A stretch of DNA of 11,898 nt. It comes from an uncultured Selenomonadaceae bacterium. GTDB taxonomy: Bacteria > Bacillota > Negativicutes > Selenomonadales > Selenomonadaceae. How positions within the stretch are numbered: position 1 is the stretch's first letter; each line of letters begins with the position of its first letter. The notes under the pieces are model-generated. The model saw nothing but the letters and a program-made list of their open reading frames with translations. It ran no database searches and was not told the origin of the DNA. Shown piece after piece: positions 5,003 to 11,585 of the stretch. Location of the stretch: NCBI GenBank assembly GCA_905236325.1, contig CAJOPJ010000223.1:1-11898 (forward strand), given 5' to 3'. Position numbers and translations under genes: made by a program.

Positions 5003-6244
5003 CTAGTTCCTCTGCGTAATTTTTATATTCAGTCGCAAAGGTCCAATCGAAGTGATATTTTCTTTGGCGTAAGCAGAAAGATAAAATTTGCCGCGAATTG
5101 GGCTGATTTTTTCCAGCATTTCATAAAGTTGGTCGCCATCGATAACGCCGACGCTGCCGGTTACAGGATCAGCAAGTACACCGCGATTGACTGCCGCGTG
5201 ATTGACTTCAGTCAAGAAATTTTGCAAAATTTCCTGCGCGTCGTCGTCGGTTTGAATTGTGTATTGTTTTGACAAAATATGTTCGCCATTTGCGTAAACA
5301 GCATTATTTGGAAACATTGCAAGCGAAGTTCTGATTGGCTCGCCACGAACTAAATTTCCTGCTGCGGTGATTCTAAGCACAACATCTTGCTGACTATTTG
5401 AAATAGTTTCAATTGCGCCTTGAAGTTCCGGCTGGTAAATCCAAACTGAGCTGTCGATTGATTCGCCGAAACTTGCAGAAATATTTCTTGAGGCTTCGTC
5501 GGCAAGTTGCTGAATTTGTGCGGCAATTTTTTCTGAAGTTTGATTAGCATCGATAACGCCGCTTGCCAAAATTTCGCCGGCGCGGAAAATGATATCGCCT
5601 TCGCGCATTGCAATTAAGCCGTTGCGCAAAGTTTGATTGCGTTGCTCAAGGTTGGAATTTTCCTGCCCAAGGCGTTCATTTTCGGAAGTCAGCGTGACAT
5701 TAAATTCAGCAAGCTGTTTGTTGTTTGATTCAAGGTCGCGATTACTTTGTTCAAGTGCGAAATTTGAATTTGCAAGATCCTCATTCTGCGCAGTAAGCTG
5801 AGATTTTTCTTGTGCAAGTTGATTTGTTTCTTCACGCAGTTTTTGAGATTCTTCTTCAAGTTCGGATTGTTCAGATTTTAAATTTTCAATCTCAAGTCTT
5901 GAGCGTTCCAAATCTTCACCGGCGCGTGAAAATTCAGTTTGCGTCAAAAAAAGTTCATCGGAAACTTCGACAAGTTTGTTGCGCGTAGATTCCATTGCGG
6001 CGTTTAATTCTTCCATTCCAAAAAGCGCAGTTCGAACGTCCTGAGAAGCAACTGCCAAAGTCCCCATTGTCAACGCAGTGATAAGTCCGCCGGTTAAAAC
6101 TGTAAAAATCATTGAAGTATGGCGCGGTCGCAGTCCAAAAATCGACAGACGCTTTTTGCCAATCTTAGTGCCGAGTTTGTCGCCAATGAACGCAATAATT
6201 CCGCCTGTTATAACCATAATTGCTATTAAATAAATTCCGTGCAT
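5003..6244 (-). CDS. DUF3084-type membrane protein with long coiled coil
   Basis: A 413-residue inner-membrane protein. Two hydrophobic segments (about 3-21 and 44-66) flank a basic loop (GTKIGKKRLSIFGLRPRHTS), predicting a hairpin with the rest on one side of the membrane. Residues 78-212 are a heptad-rich coiled coil, strong in Glu, Gln, Ser and Asn. Residues 214-413 form a globular domain containing GDIIFRAGEILASGVID and, near the end, a conserved-looking YAKENITSIGPLRLNIKI. DUF3084 proteins have no established function; roles in envelope organisation are speculation. The ATG at 6244 has AGAGGG about 14 bases upstream, a long spacing. It heads a minus-strand group with the RuvC-fold and TetR genes and is divergent from crcB. 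Confidence 0.82.
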   Translation of the reverse strand: MHGIYLIAIMVITGGIIAFIGDKLGTKIGKKRLSIFGLRPRHTSMIFTVLTGGLITALTMGTLAVASQDVRTALFGMEELNAAMESTRNKLVEVSDELFLTQTEFSRAGEDLERSRLEIENLKSEQSELEEESQKLREETNQLAQEKSQLTAQNEDLANSNFALEQSNRDLESNNKQLAEFNVTLTSENERLGQENSNLEQRNQTLRNGLIAMREGDIIFRAGEILASGVIDANQTSEKIAAQIQQLADEASRNISASFGESIDSSVWIYQPELQGAIETISNSQQDVVLRITAAGNLVRGEPIRTSLAMFPNNAVYANGEHILSKQYTIQTDDDAQEILQNFLTEVNHAAVNRGVLADPVTGSVGVIDGDQLYEMLEKISPIRGKFYLSAYAKENITSIGPLRLNIKITQRN

Positions 6245-6279
6245 AAAATTTTTTAAATCCCTCTTTCCTCTATCCTAGC

Positions 6280-6308
6280 TTGATAGTTTAATTCATTTGA
6301 TTTATATT
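6280..6308 (+). promoter_or_regulatory. Promoter of crcB and the plus-strand gene cluster
   Basis: TTGATA (6280-6285) is followed 17 bases later by TATATT (6303-6308). The predicted start near 6315 lies right at the Shine-Dalgarno GGAGGTGA, so the leader would be only about 13 bases. There is no room for a fluoride riboswitch. Confidence 0.55.
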
Positions 6309-6313
6309 TACAA
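6285..6313 (-). promoter_or_regulatory. Possible promoter of the DUF3084 group
   Basis: On the minus strand TTGTAA (6313-6308) is 17 bases from TAAACT (6290-6285), a weak -10. A start near 6278 gives a leader of about 34 bases. It overlaps the opposing crcB promoter almost completely. Confidence 0.35.
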
Positions 6314-6327
6314 GTGGAGGTGAAATT

Positions 6328-6687
6328 TTGGAAAAAATTTTATTAGTATTTATCGGCGGCGGACTTGGCGCAATGTGCAGATATTTTTTTACAACTGCGC
6401 TTGCCGGAAAGTTAGAAAATTTTCCGCTGGGAACTTTTGCTGTAAATATTTTTGGAAGTTTGCTGATGGGCTTGGTTTTAGGATTGTTATTGCGTGGCAG
6501 TTCAGAAAACTTCAGATTATTTGCTGCGGTCGGCTTTTTGGGCGGTTTTACGACTTTTTCAAGTTTTTCGGCAGAAACATTTAATTTGATTCGGAGCGGA
6601 GAAATTTTTTTGTCGCTGGCGAATATTGTTGCAAGTGTTGCGGCAGGAATTTTTGCTGTTGCGGCAGGATTTTTTTTTGCGTCATAG
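6328..6687 (+). CDS. crcB: Fluoride ion channel CrcB/Fluc
   Basis: A 119-residue, four-helix membrane protein that exports fluoride as a dual-topology dimer. Family motifs are clear: GGGLGAMCRYFF (10-21), FAVNIFGSLLMG (37-48) with the pore-associated Asn40, and GFLGGFTTFSSFSAE (69-83) with the phenylalanine track and TTFS sodium-site motif. Length is normal. The start is TTG 6328, set by GGAGGTGA ending 4 bases upstream; no ATG fits. It is the only crcB copy in the window. Diderm and monoderm bacteria often carry either one or two copies, and one suffices for a homodimer. Confidence 0.95.
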   Translation: MEKILLVFIGGGLGAMCRYFFTTALAGKLENFPLGTFAVNIFGSLLMGLVLGLLLRGSSENFRLFAAVGFLGGFTTFSSFSAETFNLIRSGEIFLSLANIVASVAAGIFAVAAGFFFAS

Positions 6688-6739
6688 AAAAATTTTGTAA
6701 TTGAATTTATTGCTGGGAATTTACATTGAGGCGATTATT

Positions 6740-7240
6740 ATGGCAACTTTAAAAATAAAAAACTGCGCAATTTGCGGAAAAATATTTACTCCGATTCGCA
6801 GTGAAAAAATTTGTCGCGATTGCAAAGTTAAGCAGGAAGAAAAAGAACGCGAAGTCATTCAATATGTACGCGATCACCCGGGAACAAATATGAAGGAAGT
6901 AGCCAAAGCTACAGGTGTCAATGATAAATTTATTCAGCAAATGGCTATGCAAGGTTTGTTTGTTAATATCACAAACAGTGAAAATTTTTTCTATCCTTGC
7001 GTCAAATGCGGTCGTCCTATAAATCGCGGTGCTTATTGCACAGATTGCTTGAAAAGTCAGCGTGACGAAATTAAAAAAGTCGCTGAACAAATGCAAATAC
7101 GCATCAAAGAAGACAAAAATATGTCCACGATTGAAAGGCTTGATAAACTTGCCGAAAAAGAATTTGAGCGCGAAAATCGCGTTGTCAAGCGTCATTTTTC
7201 GCGTGGTATGTATAAAGATATTACTGATTCGAGGAGATAA
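6740..7240 (+). CDS. YvyF-like protein (TIGR03826 flagellar-operon family): two Cys4 zinc motifs around a HTH
   Basis: A 166-residue cytoplasmic protein. C9-x2-C12 and C25-x2-C28 form one zinc ribbon (NCAICGKIF...ICRDC), and C87-x2-C90 with C100-x2-C103 forms a second (PCVKCGRPI...YCTDC). Between them (about 38-76, VIQYVRDHPGTNMKEVAKATGVNDKFIQQM) is a helix-turn-helix-like segment. The C-terminus (105-166) is a charged helical tail. The pattern matches the YvyF/TIGR03826 family, usually placed beside flgM and flagellar genes, whose exact role is unclear. No flagellar gene occurs here. I chose ATG 6740 because GAGG lies 8 bases before it; an in-frame TTG at 6701 has no such site. Zinc binding and nucleic acid binding are inferred. 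Confidence 0.72.
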   Translation: MATLKIKNCAICGKIFTPIRSEKICRDCKVKQEEKEREVIQYVRDHPGTNMKEVAKATGVNDKFIQQMAMQGLFVNITNSENFFYPCVKCGRPINRGAYCTDCLKSQRDEIKKVAEQMQIRIKEDKNMSTIERLDKLAEKEFERENRVVKRHFSRGMYKDITDSRR

Positions 7241-7246
7241 AAAAAT

Positions 7247-8143
7247 TTGCCGGAAATTTTAAAGCACTGTGAAATGTGTCCACGTCGTTGCAAAGTTGAC
7301 AGAACAATTCAGCGCGGCTATTGCCAAGCAGGTGAAAAAATTCGCGTCGCATTGGTAAGTTTGCACAACTGGGAAGAACCTTGCATAAGTGGCACTCAAG
7401 GCGCAGGTACTATATTTTTTTCGCACTGCAATTTAAACTGCGTTTTTTGTCAAAATCACAAAATCAGCCATGAAAATTTCGGCGCAGAAATTTCTGTTGA
7501 GCGTCTTGCAGAAATTTTTATTGAACAACAAAAGCGCGGCGCAACAAATATTGAACTTGTCACGCCGACGCATTACACTACACAAATTTGCAGCGCATTG
7601 GATTTGGCTAAAAGTTGTGGCTTAAATTTGCCTGTTGTTTGGAATTCAAACGCCTATGAACTGCCGGAAGTTTTGGAACTTTTAAAAAATCGCGTTGATA
7701 TTTTTTTGCCGGACTTTAAATACTTCAACAACAAAACTGCAAAAATTTTTTCAGATGCAGCTGATTATGTTGAAGTTGCAAAAGTTGCCGTGCAAAAAAT
7801 GTTTGAACTTGTCGGCGAAGTTAAATTTAATTCCAAAGAACTTATGACGCGTGGAGTTTTGGTAAGGCATTTGATTTTGCCGAACTTTCGAACTGATTCA
7901 ATGCAAATTGTTGATTGGCTTTATAAAACTTTTGGCGACAAAATTTTTATCAGCTTAATGAACCAATATATGCCACTGTTTGACGCAGAAAAATTTAAGC
8001 AAATTAACAGGCGGCTGACTACTTTTGAATATAAATCTGTGATTCGATACGCAGAAGAAATTGGCGTGCAAAATTGTTTTATTCAGGTCGGCAAAACTGC
8101 TGATGAAAAATTTATTCCGGAATTTAATTTGGCTGGTGTTTAA
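7247..8143 (+). CDS. PflA-like radical SAM protein (COG1313, PflX type)
   Basis: A 298-residue cytoplasmic iron-sulfur enzyme. The radical SAM cluster motif is C61-NLN-C65-VF-C68 (CNLNCVFCQNHKIS), binding a [4Fe-4S] cluster that cleaves S-adenosylmethionine. An N-terminal cluster of cysteines, C8-x2-C11-x3-C15 and C26, in CEMCPRRCKVDR is typical of the PflX/COG1313 group and could hold a second cluster. Later conserved segments are WNSNAYE, DIFLPDFKY and LVRHLILPN. The group resembles pyruvate formate-lyase activases, but no glycyl-radical enzyme lies nearby, so its substrate is unknown. Start is TTG 7247, with GAGGAG 10 bases upstream overlapping the end of the previous gene. It ends 3 bases before the BMP-family gene. 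Confidence 0.88.
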   Translation: MPEILKHCEMCPRRCKVDRTIQRGYCQAGEKIRVALVSLHNWEEPCISGTQGAGTIFFSHCNLNCVFCQNHKISHENFGAEISVERLAEIFIEQQKRGATNIELVTPTHYTTQICSALDLAKSCGLNLPVVWNSNAYELPEVLELLKNRVDIFLPDFKYFNNKTAKIFSDAADYVEVAKVAVQKMFELVGEVKFNSKELMTRGVLVRHLILPNFRTDSMQIVDWLYKTFGDKIFISLMNQYMPLFDAEKFKQINRRLTTFEYKSVIRYAEEIGVQNCFIQVGKTADEKFIPEFNLAGV

Positions 8144-8146
8144 GTC

Positions 8147-9316
8147 ATGAAAAAATATTTAGCATTGATTTTTGCGTTAATTGCGCTTGGTGCATTGATT
8201 TTTATGTTTTATCCGGAAAATAAAATCAAAGTCGGTTTTATTTTCCTGCACGATGAGCGCTCTACCTATGATGTACATTTTATGAACTCTGCGCGGACTG
8301 TCTGTCAAAATCTTGGCGTGGATTATGTTTTGCGTACAAATGTTTCTGAAGGTCAGCCTTGCTACGAAACAGCAGTTGAATTGGCGCAAAATGGTTGCGA
8401 TTTAATTTTTGCAAACAGTTTCGGTCACGAAGATTTTCTTATGAAAGCTGCAGTTGAATTTCCTCATGTTGAATTTTGCCACGCAACAGGGACTAAAGCG
8501 CATACAGCAGGACTTGAAAATTTTCACAACGCCTTTGCCGCTATTTATGAAGGACGTTATCTTTCCGGAATTGCCGCAGGTATGAAGCTGAATGAGATGA
8601 TTAACAGCGGCAAAATTTCAGCTTCACAAGCAAAGTTAGGTTATGTCGGCGCATTTCCATACGCAGAAGTAATTTCAGGTTACACAGCTTTTTATCTTGG
8701 CGCAAAAAGCATTTGTCCTTCAGCAACAATGGAAGTTACATTTACAAATTCCTGGTATGATGAAAATCTTGAAACTGCAAAAGCTAATCTGCTTATTGAC
8801 AATGGTTGCGTTATAATCAGTCAACATGCAGATTCACTTGGCGCACCGAGTGCCTGTGAATTGCGCAAAGTCCCAAACGCCGCCTACAATGAAAGTAATA
8901 TTGCAATTTGCCAAGAAAGTTTTTTAATTTCAACTTCGATTAACTGGAACAGCTATTTTGAATATATGATTAGTCAAACACGCGCAGGTAAAAAAATTGA
9001 TTCAGATTGGACAGGCAATCTTGCAAGCGGCAGTGTTGAAATCAGCGAACTTAATTACAATGTCGCCGCCGCAGGAACTGCTGAAAAAATTTCCGAAATT
9101 GAAGCCGCAATTGTTTCCGGTAAACTACATATTTTTGATACTCAAAATTTCACAGTCGGCGGAAAAAAACTTGAAAGTTACCTTGCTGATGTTGATACCG
9201 ATGAAAATTTCAAAGGCGATAGGGAAGTTATTTTCGACGGCTATTTCCATGAATCTAAATTTCGCTCCGCACCATACTTCGACTTAAAAATTGATGGCAT
9301 TAAAATTATTGATTAG
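8147..9316 (+). CDS. BMP-family (PnrA/Med-like) substrate-binding protein, orphan
   Basis: A 389-residue envelope protein of the BMP family (Pfam Bmp), periplasmic-binding-protein fold, whose members usually bind purine nucleosides for ABC uptake. Residues 4-22 are a hydrophobic signal or anchor helix; there is no Cys lipobox, so it is either cleaved or membrane anchored rather than a lipoprotein. KIKVGFIFLHDERSTYDVHFMNSA (27-50), GCDLIFANSFGH (83-94), YLSGIAAGMK (138-147) and KLGYVGAFPYAEVISGYTAF (163-182) follow the family layout. It has many cysteines (53, 72, 84, 111, 190, 221, 237), unusual for an exported protein. No ABC ATPase or permease lies in the window. Only a weak GGTG precedes ATG 8147, suggesting coupling with the radical SAM gene. 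Confidence 0.85.
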   Translation: MKKYLALIFALIALGALIFMFYPENKIKVGFIFLHDERSTYDVHFMNSARTVCQNLGVDYVLRTNVSEGQPCYETAVELAQNGCDLIFANSFGHEDFLMKAAVEFPHVEFCHATGTKAHTAGLENFHNAFAAIYEGRYLSGIAAGMKLNEMINSGKISASQAKLGYVGAFPYAEVISGYTAFYLGAKSICPSATMEVTFTNSWYDENLETAKANLLIDNGCVIISQHADSLGAPSACELRKVPNAAYNESNIAICQESFLISTSINWNSYFEYMISQTRAGKKIDSDWTGNLASGSVEISELNYNVAAAGTAEKISEIEAAIVSGKLHIFDTQNFTVGGKKLESYLADVDTDENFKGDREVIFDGYFHESKFRSAPYFDLKIDGIKIID

Positions 9317-9323
9317 GATGTGA
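9315..9323 (+). promoter_or_regulatory. Ribosome binding site that decides the cdaA start
   Basis: AGGATGTGA matches the strong site AGGAGGTGA in 8 of 9 bases and lies 5 bases before TTG 9329. It overlaps the BMP stop codon and also the alternative in-frame GTG at 9320, which would therefore lack its own site. Confidence 0.6.
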
Positions 9324-9328
9324 TAATA

Positions 9329-10198
9329 TTGCCATTTGATATTACTTTGCCACAAAAAATTGTAGGACTTATCTCAACAATTTCCATTATGGACATTTTG
9401 GAAATTTTACTTGTCGCAATTATTTTTTATAAACTTTACAAAATGATTGAAGGCACACGCGCAATTACCTTAGTCAAAGGTATCTTGGTGCTGTTTGCAA
9501 TGAACTTTATTTGCAGCGCAATTTTAAATTTGCCGCTCTTGAGTTGGATTTTTGAAAGGCTGACTACTTGGTTATTTATTTTGTTGCCAATTATTTTTCA
9601 ACCTGAACTTCGCCGAACACTTGAAAGACTCGGTCAAGGCAGATTTTTATTTGAAGAACGAGGCATCTCCCTTGAGGAAGAAGAAGCCCAAAAAATCACT
9701 GCCGAACTTGTTAAAGCCGCAAAATCACTTTCCGCAACAAAAACAGGTGCGCTTTTGGTAATTGAACGCAAAATGGGGCTTAATGACATTGCAGACACCG
9801 GAATAAAAATGGACGCAATTATAACTTCAGAACTTTTGCAAAATGTTTTTTTTGTAAATACACCATTGCACGACGGAGCAGCAATAGTTCGCGGCAAAAG
9901 ATTATTTTCTGCAGGTTGCCTGTTGCCGCTTACTGAAAAGCGCGAACTTTCAAAAGAACTTGGCACAAGGCATCGTGCGGCTATAGGTATGTCAGAAAGC
10001 AGCGATGCGCTGATTTTGGTTGTCAGCGAAGAAACCGGCACTATTTCAATTGCAGAAAATGGTAAACTTTCGCGTAGGCTTGACGAAGAAAAATTAACTA
10101 AAAAGCTTTTACCAATCTTCCGAAATACGCACAGAGATAAAAATTTCTTCATGGACTTCTTGATGAAATGGAGGAGTGACAGTGATAAGAAAACTTAA
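9329..10198 (+). CDS. cdaA: Membrane-bound diadenylate cyclase CdaA
   Basis: A 289-residue inner-membrane enzyme that joins two ATP into c-di-AMP, the messenger controlling potassium and osmolyte transport and wall homeostasis. The N-terminus has three hydrophobic helices (about 10-36, 46-68 and 72-91), then a short linker coiled region and the DAC domain (about 103-270). Both catalytic motifs are intact: PLHDGAAIV (DGA at 182-184) and GTRHRAAIG (RHR at 214-216). Length and architecture are those of CdaA/DacA. TTG 9329 is preferred over GTG 9320 because of the AGGATGTGA site. The end overlaps cdaR by 17 bases, the usual cyclase-regulator coupling. Confidence 0.95.
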   Translation: MPFDITLPQKIVGLISTISIMDILEILLVAIIFYKLYKMIEGTRAITLVKGILVLFAMNFICSAILNLPLLSWIFERLTTWLFILLPIIFQPELRRTLERLGQGRFLFEERGISLEEEEAQKITAELVKAAKSLSATKTGALLVIERKMGLNDIADTGIKMDAIITSELLQNVFFVNTPLHDGAAIVRGKRLFSAGCLLPLTEKRELSKELGTRHRAAIGMSESSDALILVVSEETGTISIAENGKLSRRLDEEKLTKKLLPIFRNTHRDKNFFMDFLMKWRSDSDKKT

Positions 10199-11102
10199 TA
10201 ATATTTTTAGCAGAAATAAACTGCAAAAGTTCACGGCGGTTGTAGTTTCAACTTTGCTTTGGTTTTTTGTAATGAGCAGTCAAGATCCGCCAATGAGCGG
10301 CAGTTATACAGTCCCAATTTCAGTAATAAACTCCGCGCGTGATGTAAAAGCTATTGTTGAAGATAAGCCAATAAGCGTTAAACTTTCTGCGCCGCGTTCA
10401 AATTTTGCTGAATACAGCGAAAAAGACATTCGCGCGACAATAGATGTTGCCAACTTAACTGAAGGCGATTACGACTTGCCGGTTGAAGCGTCATTTCCAA
10501 AAGGCTTTGACTTGATAAAAATTTCGCCGCAAACTTTGCATGTAAAAATTGAACCTTACATTGAAAAGCAAATTGAAGCTGAAGTTATTGTCACAGGTTC
10601 AACTGTTGCCGATTCAATGATAAAAAATATTGCAAAGTCATTGGATCATATCACTGTGCTGGGCGCAAAGTCTGAAGTCGAAAAAGTTGCACGCGTTATT
10701 GGTTATGTTGGCTTAACGCACAATTCTGAGGACTTTGAAATGCAGGTGCCGCTTTCTGCAATTGATTCGGACGGTCGCGAAGTAAGAGGCGTTCAAGTTG
10801 TGCCTTCGGCAATTACAGTTCAAGTGGACTTAGAAACAGGCATCACTAAAAAAATTGTGCCGATTCAAGTTGAAATAACTTTACCGAATGGCAAGGAATT
10901 TGACAGCATAAAAATTGATCCTGAAACAATCGAAATTGCCGGCAAGGAAGATATTTTAAATTCAATCGACTTAATAAAAACTGTGCCATTGACTTTGCCT
11001 TCGGTGAACGATAAATTTCATGGAACATTGCGCCTTGAAATTCCAAACGGCGTAACTGTGCATATTGAAAAAGTCACAGTCACTGCAGAAATTAAAAAGT
11101 AA
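10182..11102 (+). CDS. cdaR: CdaA regulator CdaR, YbbR-repeat protein
   Basis: A 306-residue membrane-anchored extracytoplasmic protein that binds CdaA and modulates c-di-AMP synthesis. A single N-terminal helix (about 17-33, FTAVVVSTLLWFFVMSS) is followed by three YbbR beta domains at about 43-124, 130-216 and 224-304, each ending in a strand such as LHVKIEPYI or ITVQVDLE. Some members have four repeats. I chose GTG 10182 because GGAGG (10170-10174) lies 7 bases upstream; GTG 10176, two codons earlier, would abut that site. The start lies inside cdaA. In many Firmicutes glmM comes next, but here pncC follows. Confidence 0.92.
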   Translation: MIRKLNNIFSRNKLQKFTAVVVSTLLWFFVMSSQDPPMSGSYTVPISVINSARDVKAIVEDKPISVKLSAPRSNFAEYSEKDIRATIDVANLTEGDYDLPVEASFPKGFDLIKISPQTLHVKIEPYIEKQIEAEVIVTGSTVADSMIKNIAKSLDHITVLGAKSEVEKVARVIGYVGLTHNSEDFEMQVPLSAIDSDGREVRGVQVVPSAITVQVDLETGITKKIVPIQVEITLPNGKEFDSIKIDPETIEIAGKEDILNSIDLIKTVPLTLPSVNDKFHGTLRLEIPNGVTVHIEKVTVTAEIKK

Positions 11103-11116
11103 CAAAGTTGAAAGGT

Positions 11117-11140
11117 GGTAAGTTGCAAGTTGGTAAGTTT
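11117..11140 (+). repeat. Partial 15-base tandem repeat at the pncC start
   Basis: The unit ggtaagttgcaagtt (11117-11131) is followed at once by ggtaagttt (11132-11140), so the 8-mer ggtaagtt recurs with a 15-base period. The repeat covers the ribosome binding region and candidate start codons GTG 11115, TTG 11130 and TTG 11139, and the frame stays open through it. Confidence 0.5.
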
Positions 11141-11582
11141 GGTCGGAAAATTACTGCGCGAAAAAAAATTAACAATAGCGTGCGCTGAAAGTTGCACAGG
11201 CGGACTTTTAACAAGCAAGTTGACTGATATTGCCGGAAGTTCTGAATATGTTAAAGGCGCGATTGTCAGCTACACAAATGAAGTTAAACATCAGCTGCTT
11301 AAAATTGACGCTGAAGTTTTGGAACATCACGGCGCAGTCAGTCGTGAAGTCGCGCAGGAAATGTCAATAAATGTTCGCACGATTTTTAAAGCTGATATTG
11401 GCGTTGGCGTGACAGGTTTTGCAGGTCCTGCCGGCGCTGAAGTCGGTTTGGTTTTTATTTCTGTCAGCGGTAGAAATTTTACTTCGGTGCAGAAATTTAA
11501 TTTCAGCGGCAGTCGTGCGGAAATTAAAAATCAAGCCGCAAATGCCGCGTTAGAAATGATAAAAATTTTGTTGGAGGAATGA
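11130..11582 (+). CDS. pncC: Nicotinamide-nucleotide amidase (stand-alone CinA C-terminal domain)
   Basis: A 150-residue cytoplasmic enzyme that deamidates NMN to NaMN, recycling the nicotinamide nucleotide left by ligase and other reactions. The nucleophile motif is ACAESCTGGLL (17-27, Ser21), followed by GSSEYVKGAIVSYTNEVK and a Gly-rich GVTGFAGPAG loop. It contains only the C-terminal CinA domain, like E. coli PncC. The loop after GVTGFAGPAG is short: AEVGLVFI follows directly, whereas most relatives have an extra GGxxxKP-like stretch before VG. TTG 11130 is chosen because GGTGG lies 11 bases upstream; GTG 11115 overlaps that site and TTG 11139 is also possible. It lies 27 bases after cdaR and 3 bases before ribB. 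Confidence 0.88.
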   Translation: MVSLVGKLLREKKLTIACAESCTGGLLTSKLTDIAGSSEYVKGAIVSYTNEVKHQLLKIDAEVLEHHGAVSREVAQEMSINVRTIFKADIGVGVTGFAGPAGAEVGLVFISVSGRNFTSVQKFNFSGSRAEIKNQAANAALEMIKILLEE

Positions 11583-11585
11583 ATT

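Noticed and set aside
6245..6327. Fluoride riboswitch before crcB
   Set aside because: The predicted leader is about 13 bases and the region lacks the conserved riboswitch core.
6688..6739. Independent promoter for the YvyF-like gene
   Set aside because: Possible hexamers such as TTGAAT and TACATT are only 15 bases apart and no better pair is seen.
9634..10152. Long minus-strand open frame opposite cdaA
   Set aside because: It is a shadow of the cdaA reading frame, with serine-rich low-complexity translation and no ribosome binding site.
11130..11582. Truncated CinA missing its N-terminal domain
   Set aside because: Stand-alone C-terminal domain proteins (PncC type) are normal and this one has its own start region, so it need not be a fragment.
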